A stretch of DNA of 64,000 nt from Euonymus europaeus (Eukaryota > Streptophyta > Magnoliopsida > Celastrales > Celastraceae). This document shows positions 17,998 to 30,034 of the stretch, piece by piece (position 1 is the stretch's first letter; the number at the start of each line of letters is the position of its first letter). The position numbers and the translations under genes are program-made. The notes under the pieces were generated by a model that saw nothing but the letters and a program-made list of their open reading frames with translations, searched no databases and was not told where the DNA came from. The DNA lies in contig OY756970.1 of the NCBI GenBank assembly GCA_963580455.1, positions 23,870,001 through 23,934,000 on the forward strand. Direction: 5' to 3'.

Positions 17998-20900
17998 ATG
18001 CGTGGCTTCAAGATCCTAGACCGGTTCAAGAGCACTCAAGTCCACGCCTTGTGCCCTTCAGACATCGCCAAACATGGTGGCTCTGCCAGGATTAACAATC
18101 ACAACACAAACTCAGACGGGTCTAAACTATCGAATCCAATCTCGGTAGCTCAAACTCTTCTTTCTTATGGACTACCTAGAACCGACCTCCTTGAACCCCC
18201 CATAGACCCTCATCTCAAGCCCATCGACTTAGTGGAATCCTTGGCTGATCTCCATCGCCGGCTTCAGATGTGTCCACAGTCTGATAAATCATTATTATGC
18301 ATTGAACAGTATGCAATTTCGGCTGGTCTTAATGATCCTAAGCTGCTTCGCCGGTGCTTATGCTCCGCAAGGCAGCTGGCGTTTGATGTGCACTCAAAGG
18401 TAGTCCTATCTGCCTGGTTAAGGTTTGAGAGGAGAGAAGACGAGCTTGAGGGTGTATCATCAATGGATTGTAGCGGTTACATTCTTGAATGCCCTACGGC
18501 TGCTTTGATATCTGGGTGTGATCTGAATTCGATTTCTGATCATTGCCAATGTTGTCAAGTCTGTCCAAGGACAATTGATAGGCAAATATTGTGGGGAAAT
18601 GAGTGTTCGAGTTTGGAGGAGAATGGTGATGTTTCGTTTTATATTGATGGCGAGGAGATTAATTGTTTAAGATTTAAAATTGCTGAGCTTTCAAGCCCAT
18701 TAAAAGCAATGTTGTATGGTAGTTTTGTGGAGTCTAAAAGGGGTAAAATAGAATTTTCAGGAAATGGGATCTCTGTGGAGGGAATGAGAGCACTGGAAGT
18801 GTATAGTAGAACTAGGACAGTGGAGTTGTTTTGTCCTGAGACTGTTTTGGAATTGCTTCATTTTGCAAATAGGTTCTGTTGTGAGGAGTTGAAGTCTGCG
18901 TGTGATGCTTATTTGGCTTCATTGGTTTTTGCTGTTGAGGATGCATTGATTCTTATGGATTATGGTTTGGAGGAAAGGGCGCATATTCTTGTAGCTTCTT
19001 GCTTGCAGGTGTTGCTAAGAGAGCTCCCAAATTCTTTCTTTAATTTGAAAGTGATGAAAATACTTAGCAGTTCTGAGTACATGGAGAAATTAGCCATGGT
19101 AGGACATGCATCATTCCTGTTGTATTATTTCCTGAGCCAGGCGGCTATGGAAGAAAACGTGATATCAAACACAAAGGTGATGTTGCTTGAGAGAATGTTT
19201 GAATGTTCCCGAGTAAGGTGGCAAAAGGCAATTGCAATGCATCAGTTGGGTTGTGTGATGCTTCAGAGAAATGAGTACCGCTTTGCACGGAGTTATTTTG
19301 AGGCAGCTGCACAAGCGGGTCACACTTATTCATTAGCTGGTATTGCAAGAGCCAAGTATAAGCAAGGGCAACAAAATTCAGCCTATAGATTGGTGAACTC
19401 TCTTATTTTCGAGCATAGACCAGCTGGGTGGATGTACCAGGAGAGATCTTTGTATAGTGTTGGGAAGGAAAAGATTGTGGACCTGAACACTGCAACTGAA
19501 TTGGATCCAACCCTTTCATTTCCATATAAATACAGAGCGGTTGCACAACTGGAAGAAAAGCAAATCAGGGCAGCAATCTCAGAAATTGAAAAGATCATTG
19601 GGTTTATGCTCTTACCTGACTGCCTTGAATTACAAGCTTGGTTCTTTATTGCTCTTGAGGATTACGAAAGTGCTCTGACAGATATTCGGGCTTTGTTAAC
19701 ATTGGAACCCAATTACAAGATGCTTCATGGTAGACTGAATGGTGATCACTTGGTTGAAATGCTCAGTTGTTGGGTTCAGCAGCAAAGTCAAGCTGACTGC
19801 TGGGCTAAACTTTATGAGCGATGGTCTTCTGTTGATGACATTGGTTCTTTGGCTGTCATACATCAGATGCTGGCAAATGACCCTGGAAAAAGCCTTCTAA
19901 GGTTTCGGCAATCTCTGCTTCTTCTACGGTGAGCCTTCATAATGAAACTACATTATACTTAGTCCAATTCAATCATTTGTTGACTCGTAACAAGCGCATC
20001 TAGGTTAAAATCTTTATATATTTGGATTTTCATAAATGATTTCGTTGAAAAATCTGACCCAGATTACCGGTTGTGACCAGCATTTTCCTTAAAAATTACG
20101 AATTACAATTTACAGCTCTATAAAGAAGTTAATCATGTTACTTCTGATTACTAAAGAAACTGTAATTTTTGCTGCATTTCAAAATTTTCATCAAGAATAT
20201 ATTGATTGAGACTTCTCCAGGTACTGTGAACTATAGGCAATATTCCCATATTGTAATAAATTCTGTGAGTGTTATTGTTTTGCTCATTGTCATTAATGAA
20301 CTTATATGCAATAGCCTGAAGCATATTGGATATCAATGAATTATCATAGGCTAAACTGCCAGAAGGCTGCAATGCGGTGTTTGCGGTTGGCAAGAAATCA
20401 TTCCTGCTCTGAGCACGAAGAGCTGGTCTATGAAGGATGGATTTTATATGACAATGGCCATCGTGATGATGCCCTCTCTAAGGCTGATGCATCCATTTTG
20501 ATCCAAAGGTCATTTGAAGCCTTTTTTCTTAAAGCATACATATTGGCAGATGCAGCTTTGGATACTGAATCTGCATCTTATGTCATTCTTCTTCTTGAGG
20601 AAGCTCTTCGATGCCCTTCAGATGTTCTTCGGAAAGGACAAGTGAGTGAGAGATCTATCATCTATGGAATTGATCTCTTGCCATTGTTACGTGTTTCTCT
20701 TGATGTAGATCATTGATTATGTTTTCTTTTTTTTTTAGGCCTTGAATAATTTAGGGAGTATTTATGTGGATTGCGGAAAGCTTGACGGGGCGGCAGATTG
20801 CTACTCGAAAGCACTCAATATCAAGCATACCAGAGCCCATCAAGGGTTGGCACGCGTCTATCACTTGAGGAATCAACGAAAAGCTTCATATGATGAAATG

Positions 20901-21532
20901 ACTAAGTTAATGGAGAAGGCACATAATAATGCATCTGCATACGAGAAGCGGTCTGAATACTGTGACCGTGATATGGCAAAGAATGATCTTAATATGGCGA
21001 CACGATTGGATCCACTGAGGACATACCCATACAGATACAGGGCAGCCGGTAATTACTTTAACCTGTCATATTGTTTCCAGACGGAAAATTCACCATATTT
21101 CTTGTAAAGAAGATGAATTTCTTATGTTTCTAGAACTGATTCAAACCTCTGAAAGACGAGTTTTCATCACTAACCTTAATTAGATTTTGAGGGGTTCATT
21201 TCATGTTTCCTTTTCTGTAGTTTCTCCAGTGAAGAGCATGTTAATAACAAGTTTATTCAATATTATGCTGACATTGAGAAAAAATTTTATCACCAGTTCT
21301 AATGGATGATCAGAAAGATATTGAAGCTGTAGAAGAGCTTAGCAAGGCCATAGCCTTCAAGCCTGACTTGCAGATGCTTTATCTTCGAGGGGCATTTTAT
21401 GAGTCAATGGGTGACCTCACTGCTGCTCTTCAAGATTGCGAGGCAGCTCTTTGCTTGGACCCCGAACACTCAGACTCACATGATCTGTATAACAGAACAC
21501 GAGAAAAAGCTGTCGACGACCAACAGACGTGA
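17998..21532 (+). CDS. EOL2: ETO1-like BTB/TPR protein (EOL2-like)
   Basis: Exons 17998-19928, 20350-20641, 20739-21048 and 21297-21532 (TGA), all GT-AG and in frame, give 922 aa; Arabidopsis EOL2 is about 925. The N-terminus MRGFKILDRFKSTQVHAL is the EOL2-type start. A BTB domain lies near residues 211-312 (DVSFYIDGEEINCLRFKI, FANRFCCEELKSACDAYL), followed by TPR-like repeats to the end (MHQLGCVMLQRNEYRFA, ALNNLGSIYVDCGKLDGA, AIAFKPDLQML, CEAALCLDP). Known: ETO1/EOL proteins link type-2 ACC synthases to CUL3 E3 ligases, so the synthases are degraded and ethylene production is held down. Cytosolic. No damage was seen. Confidence 0.95.
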
Positions 21533-21847
21533 GTCTCCATTTATATGCATTGCATAAGCTCAATGCCTTGGTTCTCCAAACTTCATTCGGACAAAAATCT
21601 TGGGACTCCCTGCATAGATTTATTTCATCAGAGATTACGACAAAGGAAAGCATCCATCTGCTAACCAAGCATAGCAACTACAAAAAGAAAGGAAAGAAAA
21701 TCTGAGAGAGAATAGCAGTAGAGTGCAGCATGTATATATGTGACAGAATTTTGATGATTTTTTTAAGAAAAGACTGCTGCAAGCACCCCTCACTCTCAGG
21801 GGCTTTCGAAAGTTGGATTTATATATAAATAATATTTAAATGACGAG

Positions 21848-22056
21848 TCTTGTTCTGCTTTTCCAAGTAATAATTCAATGCATAGTCGGTTGCGAAATGA
21901 AGAGTATATATTTCGTCTGTAATTTGCTTCAAAAAACAAATCCCCAGTGAGAAAATTACTGTAAAAGCAGCCCTTTAAAGCAGGTGGGAGACCCTTTAAG
22001 AATCTGTTCAATGAAAGGAAGATAAACAAATTGTAGCTGAAACTCGAAAAAGCTCA
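21848..22056 (+). repeat. Diverged partial copy of the ETO1-like gene promoter
   Basis: 21848-21945 matches 17376-17470 (shared GCTTTTCCAAGTAATA and TGCTTCAAA segments). 21957-22056 matches 17741-17845 (shared ATGAAAGGAAG, ACAAATTGTAGCTGAAAC, CGAAAA). The ~270 bp between the two blocks upstream is missing here. The TATA box of the upstream copy (TTTTATAAAG) has become CTTTAAAG. No ETO1-like coding sequence follows. This may be a relic of a tandem gene duplication whose coding part was lost. Confidence 0.7.
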
Positions 22057-22200
22057 ACCAAAGGGCATCACCAGAGTGTGGTAATTTCAGTTTTAAAGCT
22101 TTCAACCAAAGGCCAAATCTGACGAATGAGATATACATAAGATCACACCAATTTTCTCAAACATCTTGGTTTCTTTTAGTCCAGATTGTCCGAGACTCAG
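22048..22200 (-). pseudogene. LINE RNase H-region remnant
   Basis: The minus strand reads FGLWLKALKLKLPHSG and, one frame away, RNQDVFEKIG. These match the corresponding part of the LINE at 47.3 kb in this window (ERNKVIFEASSLDWENV, FGLWLKAIKVALPYS). It is a fragment with at least one frameshift, abutting the duplicated promoter block. Confidence 0.65.
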
Positions 22201-22582
22201 GTGGTTGTGCAAATCTCTGTTATTCTGTATATCATGCTTTAACGTATCTGTTCTGGTGCTGTGACTGCAGTATTCTCGTCTAGAATGCTCAAGAAAATTG
22301 CTTAAAAGAAAAACGGTCGAAAGTTATTCACTTTTCAGTATATGTCGGGTAAATGAACATTTATTTACTTCGGCAAACAGCCAAAATCTAAAGCAATCTC
22401 GAATTTGCATGCACATCCTTCAGTTATACACAAAATGTCATCTCTCTACCTTAGATTAATTACATGCAGCCACTAACCTCCGCCCGACTGCTTCAGATCA
22501 CAACAACATAAACCAGGAAAAAAAAAGAACAAAAAAAATAGTAAAAATGAATGAACAAATCATAGGTTTTCAGTTTAAATCT
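22201..22582. other. Spacer / 3' UTR of the MRH1-like gene
   Basis: The ETO1-like and MRH1-like genes converge here. A/T-rich sequence with no feature recognised beyond presumed 3' UTR. Confidence 0.4.
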
Positions 22583-25500
22583 TCAAGTTCCTTCTGTAGA
22601 CATAATTTCGAGTTCTGCCCACCAAAGAGGTGATAACTTTGGTGTTGCTCCTTCAGGTCCCACTGCTGTGATTTCTTTCAACTCAGTAGCAACGTCTTTC
22701 ATTGTTGGTCTCTGCTTAGCGTTGGGATGGGTGCAGTTCTTGATCACTTCAAGCAACTTCTCAAGCTCTTCCTCTTGGAAAGATTCAAGGGTTGGATCAA
22801 CCATATCTTTTAAAGGTCGCTCCCCCCTCACGCAGTCTGATACCCATTCTACTTGAGAACCATTATCCACTGAATATGGGATCTTACCAGTGATCATCTC
22901 AAGCAAAATTATCCCAAAGCTGTATACATTGCTTTCTGGATCTGTCGAAGGGGTTTCCAGAAGCTCCTTTGCAGCAGATCCCATCTTTGCTGCCATCACA
23001 TCATTCCAGTAACTGAAGTCCGATATTTTGGCTGCATAGTCTTCGGTTAGGTATGTAGAAGAAGACAGCAGGTTTTTATGAGTTACAGGAGGATTCATTT
23101 GGTGCATATACTCAAGGCAATATGCCATGCCCATTGCTATCCGTAGTCTCATTCCCCAGTCCAAGTGTTCTGATTCTCTTACTGCGACAAGAAGCAGAAT
23201 TCAATGTCAGACATGCCATACAACAGAATGGTCAATTTAGACAATTAATATCCACGGATTAAAAAGTTATCGAACTCACTGTGCAGATGCTCAAAGAGAG
23301 TTCCATTTGGAGCATACTCAAAAACCATCATTCTTGTGAAAGGTTTGTCCTCTTCGCAAAACCCAATAAGGTTCACAAAGTTCTTGTGGTTCACACTTGA
23401 CAGCATCTCGATCTGAAAACATGAACAAAGGTATGATTTAGGTCTTCTAAAGTCAAATGCATAAAGTTCCATGAATTTTTTGTTCCCTGTTACCTTCTTT
23501 CTAAACTGTGCCTCTGAATTCTTTGACCAGTCATCATGAGAAGTCGCTGCACAAGATGTCACGGCTATTTCAACACCAGTTGATAAGGTCCCCTTATAAA
23601 CTGTACCATCTGAAAAGGTGCCAATTATATTGCTGAAATCCTCACAAGCTGCTTCAAGTTCTGATCGCTTGAGCTTCGGTACACCTGTAATCAGATCCCA
23701 AGTACAAGAACAGAAAAGTGCAGATCAGTAAGGAGATGTAAAATAATTATCCCAAGAAAAAAATGCAAAATCCAAAGTTCAAGCTCAACATCGTTGTATC
23801 TATGTCGACTGTTAAGAGCCATTGATGTCATTGTAAGAAAAAAGAATGACCTGTTACAAATGCTTTCTGTAGCTGCCCACTTAACCCCGTGACCCAAGGT
23901 TTAACTGTGACTACGCTGCTGCTACGGAAGAAGATAACACCAACAGCGGCAATTGAAACAAACATTGTAGCCGCTAGAGCCCCAGCTGAAATGAGAATTA
24001 TCCGATGATTTGACTTCGAATGCTTCTCTGCAGTTTGGTGAGGACTTGAAACAGGGGAAGGCACTGGAGCCTCATGGAATTGTGGTCGTTCAGTCACAAC
24101 AACTGGTGGATTTGGAGTTGGTGCTATAGCAGGTGCACGTGAAGGGGGAAAAAGATGACTGGTAGGAGATTCTGCAGGAGAAAATGTTGGAGTTTCTGCG
24201 GGAGATGATGAGGAGGAGGAAGATGGAGGCAGAACCGATAACTCTGAGGGAGACATTGATGGAGACAATGGAGATTCTGAAGGCGGAGAAAAAGTAGATG
24301 GTGGCAATGAAGGGGGGAAAAGAGACTGTGATGGACCTGAGCCCGTTGGAAGTGTATTATCACTATTGGCATTGAAAGGACTTGGGGCATCCACCACCTG
24401 CAGCAATCTCCGATAAGACGAAACTTCGGATTCAGCAATGTTCCTATCACATAAAGACACATCTTCTCATAAACCAGCTGAAGAAAGTAATATAATATCC
24501 AATATGGCTTCTTTACAATTACCGAACTTGAATCACTTGAAAAGCTTGCAAAGCAATGATACAACAATTTTCATTGGTACTCCAGTACTCCTTCATGTCA
24601 AATTTCTTAAAGTTGATACATTAAAAAGTTCTAAAACTGTAAACAGAATCCATGCAACAACAAAAAATATAACCAAAGAAAGCATACAGTTAGGCCAGTA
24701 ACTTACGTAGTTAAAGATCTGCCATGACAAGAAGAACTCAAATCAGCACTTGTCAGCTGGTTCTCGTCTACCTGAAATTCTGACAGCATGCTAAGCTCCC
24801 GTAGTTCAGGAGATATGCCACTGAGGAATTCATTGTTGTCAAGCAAACTACAATAAGAATTGGAACCTGAATTTAGCAAGAACTCTAAGAAAAATAGTAA
24901 TGGAGAATACATACAACTAGATAAAAAAAAACTTACAGGGTCGTAAGCGACAGATTGTTACCCAAGTTGGAGGGAAATGGTCCGCTGAAGTTATTGAACC
25001 CAATGTCCAAAACCTCCAGATCCTTCAATTCCTCAATCTCTTTAGGTATGTTACCCCTGAACGAATTATTACGTAGAATACTGCAAAAAAGACATGAAAA
25101 AAGTAAGACAAAGAGAATGGATTAAAGGGCAATATTGACAAACTTGAAAACTCAATGCTTACATGGATCTCAAGTGAGTCAGCTGCCCGAGTTCGGGCAC
25201 CAGTGTGCCTCCAAGACAAAGATCCCTCAGATTCCTACAAAGTGAATAGATCTGGTTAAGGGGTAAGAAGATGAAGCGCAGATGAACCTTTACAATGTAA
25301 CAAAACTACTAAAGAATCAAACTGCATATTCATTGAAGTAAATTACACAAAAATAAAAGTAATGAAAGAACTAATAGGTAAAAACCCATTCAATTTCAAC
25401 CATCTAAAAACAGAAACATCACATATGCATCATTTGAGTTTCTAGAAAAGCTTTTATATCATATCAAACTATCGGTTAGACAACTTCAACATCATTAATT

Positions 25501-26031
25501 TCAAACTCTACATTTGTAACTTTGGATCTCAATGCAAGCCAATGACCGACAAAAAGAATCAACTTGCGATCAAAAACATTGTCTAAATGACATCGAAACC
25601 TCACTCCAATAAAATGAAGCGAAAAAGTTTGAAGTGACAAAATCCACCTTAGTCAATCAAGTCTGCAGAAACAACAATCAATCAAAGATTACTCACAAGA
25701 TTACTACTTTTCCATCAGAGCACTCGACGCCAAACCATGAACAGGGATCAATTTCTCCATTGTTTTCATCCCAATTGGACAGAGCCCCGTATGGGTCTCT
25801 AACCACTCCCTCTCGAAGTCTCAACAGAGCCAAACCTATTCACGTTTATCCACAAAACCCATCTCATTTATATTACTTCGAATGAACTCCAAGAACATGA
25901 ACTGCTCACAGGGCCACGAATATGTACGTACCTTCGCTGTTCATATTCCAACAAAAGCTCAGATTCCAATAAAGCATCGATGACACTGCGAACACCACGG
26001 CCATGTGCGGATTGTGCCCACCACCCATCAT
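22583..26031 (-). CDS. MRH1-like: LRR receptor-like pseudokinase (MRH1-like)
   Basis: Nine exons on the minus strand: 26031-25932, 25835-25697, 25234-25163, 25080-24937, 24847-24707, 24443-23851, 23684-23494, 23412-23280 and 23181-22583 (2112 bp, 703 aa). Order: hydrophobic N-terminal segment; LRR N-cap (NWDENNGEIDPCSWFGV); a few LRRs, one in a 72-bp exon; Pro/Ser-rich juxtamembrane region; one transmembrane helix near residues 347-371; kinase-like domain. Three catalytic sites are lost: the VAIK lysine is Thr (IAVTS), HRD reads HKN, DFG reads DFS. The family includes MRH1, needed for root-hair shape in Arabidopsis, so the protein probably signals as a scaffold at the plasma membrane. A (GA)n run at 26144-26157 lies in the leader. 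Confidence 0.9.
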
Positions 26032-26738
26032 GGAGCAGATAGAACTCCAGACCCTCTGTAAACAACAATTGAAGATGCGCAGCAAAAAAAAAAAATTTGT
26101 AGTGAGAGAAATAGCATATATGTATCTGCGTGTGAATATATGTAGAGAGAGAGAGAGTGAGGTTTTGTGGGATTCTACGGAAGTGCAAGCGAAATTGGAG
26201 GAGCAGAGATGAAAGCGCGTGTTCGTATATCGGTGATTAATTTAAGTCCTCGTTAAGAGTTGAAGGTGGTGATCCGGACCTGGCCGATAATGTAATGTAT
26301 CGATCGAAGAAGAGGACAGAAAAACCGGATTGTGGGGACTCAGTAGCTTTAGATTTTGTTTGTCGGGTTTCGAGCGCAGACTTAGACTCCGTCCACCTTC
26401 GATTTATAGCGCCGTCCTATCACTTGCACGTGCTTTTCACGTGGCACACTCTTCCGAACAATTCAGCCGTCCAATAATCTCCCTTTTACCATATCGGTGA
26501 TCATCGAGGTCGATTGCAATTTTTTTCACAGTTGACTTTCTCGTAGGTCTATTTTGAAATATTATAATTTTTTTAATAATAGTGTTATATTCATTCAAAA
26601 ATTATGATCCTCATTTTCTTCAAAATTTATGCGTAAACATACATGTAGGGACCTATTTAACATTCAACATTCTTCATTAATTGGAGATCTAATGACTCTA
26701 GTGAGAGTCATGTTTTGGGTCTCAAGTATTATAAAAAT
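26032..26738. promoter_or_regulatory. Upstream region of the MRH1-like gene
   Basis: A purine run GAGAGAGAGAGAG near 26144 sits about 115 bp upstream of the ATG, a typical plant 5' UTR feature. CACGTG-containing sequence TTTTCACGTGGCAC lies near 26435. No other gene recognised. Confidence 0.4.
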
Positions 26739-27182
26739 TATGATTCTACCCTGATCGGAATTACAAGTTTAACAATATATATTTTTGCCTCGAACAAAAA
26801 TGAAATTCATATCAAAAGTGATATTAAAATATATTTGGGTTAATATTTTAAAAGTGCATAATTTTTAAGTTATTTTCAATTTGATTTTTATTTGAGAAAA
26901 AAACATTGTTAGACTCGTAATAATATGGATCAAAACACTATCATACAAATTTAAGCAGCATATAATTTTTATTTTCTTAAAAAAATAAAATTGCGTTTTG
27001 ATTGAGATTACTAGTCCACCGTATATTTTTCGCTCGAAATAAAAATCAAATTGGCCATGAAAGAGATTTGAAAATTTTGAATCATTTAATTAATATAGAC
27101 CCAAATATTCAATGTTTCTTTTGTATGAATTTAATTTTTGTAATATTGATGTACTTGTAATTCCGATTAGGCCACAATCATG
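26739..27182. mobile_element. Foldback MITE, ~445 bp
   Basis: Inverted ends: left TGATTCTACCCTGATCGGAA continuing TTACAAG (26741-26767); right, reverse-complemented, GCATGATTGTGGCCTAATCG continuing GAATTACAAG. The shared arm is about 40 bp with a perfect 14-base stretch (TCGGAATTACAAGT). The interior is A/T-rich and non-coding. The family is not recognised and the target duplication is unclear. Confidence 0.55.
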
Positions 27183-27455
27183 CTTTTTTTTTAAAAACGA
27201 AAAAATTATATGATGCGTAAATGGATTTACAACGAGGTTGGCTAGCTGTACAAAATTTCGATTCCAAATCTTATATATTCACAAAAATGATAAAAATTTC
27301 AGTGATTTTCATCGCAAAAACATCCCAACAATGTGTGTTATTTTACATTTTCAATGGATCCCTTGTTATAATATCATGATATCTAATAATGAATTATTGA
27401 CACATTATTGAGATGATTTAATTTTGGATTGAAAATCACTGAATCCCTAGCATTA

Positions 27456-27500
<45 letters not shown>

Positions 27501-28166
27501 AGTTTCAAACTAAAGTCACGTTATTATTTGTGTTAATTACGAACTTGATCCATCTTTCTCAAGGTGCAAAGACTGATAATTTTAAATATGCTTGCACAAT
27601 TATACCGTACTTATTGTTAAACACTGGTTGAAAAGATAGAAACCAATGATTAGTCTACTAATTGGAGCGAACTATCATATTTTGAGGGAACTCGTTCAAA
27701 AAATTACTACATATGCTTTGTTTGAGAGTTGTTGGCATGATTAGTGCAAGGCTGAGAGTTCTAATTATGTTATATAAAATAAATAAATAAATAAGAGAAT
27801 TAATTATTTAAATTAATACTGATAATTTGGTTTTGGTTCTGGTTCTGGTTGTTTGACCGGAGCTGCCGAAATTGACTCCATACTTGAGGACTAATATTTA
27901 ATACAGCTAGAGACGAGTGAATTGAACAAATCTACACATCTCATCGCCAAGTATTGAATCTTTCAATACAATGATCGAGTATATTATATATATATATATA
28001 TACAGATGATAGGATATGGTAATATCGATGTCGATGCTCATATATAGATACATAATAACTTGCACCCAGTTGCAGGTTTGCCTCCTTGATTAATATTATG
28101 ATACTTTAGTAGCAACTTACGAGTACATATACTGGAAAATAACTACTGGTTATTCATTGAAAACAT
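27183..28166. other. A/T-rich spacer with (TA)n tracts
   Basis: TA runs at about 27461-27495 and 27984-28001. No gene recognised. Confidence 0.5.
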
Positions 28167-28436
28167 CTATATATAAATAATGAATTGAATGAGGATGATT
28201 TTGCCGAGGGAGGTAGGCATCAATGGATATCCTGCCTTTGAAGACAAGACAAGACAAGCTTTTTTGAGGTCGAAAGAAGAAGCTGAAGTCGATGAGTGTG
28301 GTGAAGTGGAGCTTGGCGTATTAGGTGATATATACCTTGCTGAATTTCGCAAATTAAGATCAACTTCTACATTGATTATTGAACCATTAGAACAAGACAT
28401 TTGGTGTAGAGGCCTAGAAATTGACAAGCCAGCCAA
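28167..28436 (-). CDS. Possible small gene, unknown product
   Basis: An open minus-strand stretch of about 89 codons with a protein-like composition (VEVDLNLRNS, a Ser/Thr/Pro-rich middle, then KACLVLSSKAGYPLMPTSLG). An upstream stop closes the frame and the first real ATG is internal (near 28400), leaving about 77 residues. A TTTCTAG acceptor-like site just upstream could make it a second exon. The plus strand is also open here (112 codons), so coding is uncertain on either strand. No family recognised. Confidence 0.25.
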   Translation of the reverse strand: MAGLSISRPLHQMSCSNGSIINVEVDLNLRNSARYISPNTPSSTSPHSSTSASSFDLKKACLVLSSKAGYPLMPTSLGKIILIQFIIYI

Positions 28437-30034
28437 CTCCCCATGGCATCCTTTTTCCTTTATGGTTTATGATGTGATGTGTCATGTGTCACTCTCGTTT
28501 CGTAGACAGTGTAACTTACAGGAGTGAGAGAGAGACCTATTCAATCACTGTCATATTGAATATAAGCTAAACTCATGCTCTAGTTTTGATTCTGAGAAAC
28601 TGCTGCTGCATACTCCATACCATGTATAGAACTGGTCTTGGTATTTCCTTTTCTTTTTTTTTCTTTTTCAGAATTTTATCTTATTCGTTGAAATTTTCAA
28701 TTCCAGAATTTCAGGTCAACACCCCGCACGCGATCCTTGTCCCTTATGGTTTCAGTTGGACTCAACGGAGTTTATGACGAGCTGGATTGGGCCCATTTAA
28801 GTCATAGTAACAATACCTAATTATAATAATAAAAAGCCCACCATATTTCAAGATACAACAGATTTTTATCATCATTTATATAAAACGAAAACAAACAGTT
28901 ATTATATTAACTCACTCTCATTTTGGAAAGTCCTGGGCCAGTTGGGTTGGGCCTGCTGATTAGTAATGCTGTAATGATAAGTTTTTGTTGTGGGCTATAA
29001 TTTTGGGCTTTAAAATACTTGCCACTTGCCAGTGAGGAGGCTGGAAGCCCAACTGCGAAACTAAAGGTCATTTGGTTCTAAGGAAATTTGATAAAATGAC
29101 TCATTTTATAAACATTTTTTTTTGTTATTTAACCCTTTTTGGAAAAAACTCAACTTCTAACCTCTTTGATTAAGGAAATGTCTGACATGTCCTCCTTCCA
29201 ATGCCAATATCTGTAAATTAATTTTAAAAGAAGGAAAGTTAAAAATATTAAATGTGCAGCCAGTTCCAGCTCCTTCTTCCTCCTTCCCGATGATGTGAAA
29301 ACCGTATCGTCTTCAAAGATCTATGTGAATATCGATTTTCGACCGTCAAACAAAAGCTCGAATTCTGATTTCGGACAGCTTCTCCTCTGGTGGTGCGACA
29401 TTACCCTTGGACTTTAAGCTCGCAACAGGTTTAAAGCTCCAGGTTTGATTTTGACGTTTATTCACGGATTTCGGATCTCAAGTTGGGATTTGAAGCTTGA
29501 ACTCGTTTGTAATGAATGCTTTTGCTTGCTCGATTGAATTTGTCTGGGTTATTATATGAGTTTGCAATTGTTGTTGTTTCTGCCATTGTTGTGCATTTTG
29601 AGATTGTTATGATAGGTTTATGCAAATGTTAGGTATTGCTATGTTTAAGAGACTCTTCCGATCACTCTAAACCAATGATATATGTAAAGGTCCTGATGAG
29701 GGAAAAATCAATGTTCTTGTACCAAATGCATTTTTAATTTTTATTTTTAAAAACAGTTTTTTTAGAATAATGAAACTAAACGCATTTTCAATTTTTTTGA
29801 AAACAGACCCTCAAAACGAAAAACTGAAAATAACTTTAAAAACTGAAAACCGAAACACAAACCAAACGGCCTCTAAATATTTTCCAAAAAAATTAAACAG
29901 CAGAAAAAATTATTTATAAAATGAGTGATTTTAGCAAATTTCCCTTACTTCAACTTCTGGATTATTCGGGTAAAACTTCATTAACTTCGTACGTTTTTCC
30001 TTTTCAGGCTGCCTTCGGTACTCAAACAACAAAG
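28437..30034. other. Spacer and presumed 5' leader of the Ubl-LRR gene
   Basis: No gene recognised to about 29250. The leader of the downstream gene probably starts near 29250-29400, since a CAG acceptor (TTTTCAG at 30002-30008) just before the ATG suggests a 5' UTR intron. The stretch 29700-29880 is an imperfect foldback with termini reading ACCAAATGCATTTTT and AACCAAACGGCC, resembling worn hAT-type MITE ends. Confidence 0.4.

Noticed and set aside
24124..24567. 147-codon minus frame beside the pseudokinase juxtamembrane exon
   Set aside because: Alternative frame of the Pro/Ser-rich exon; the splicing frame of the kinase gene is the other one.
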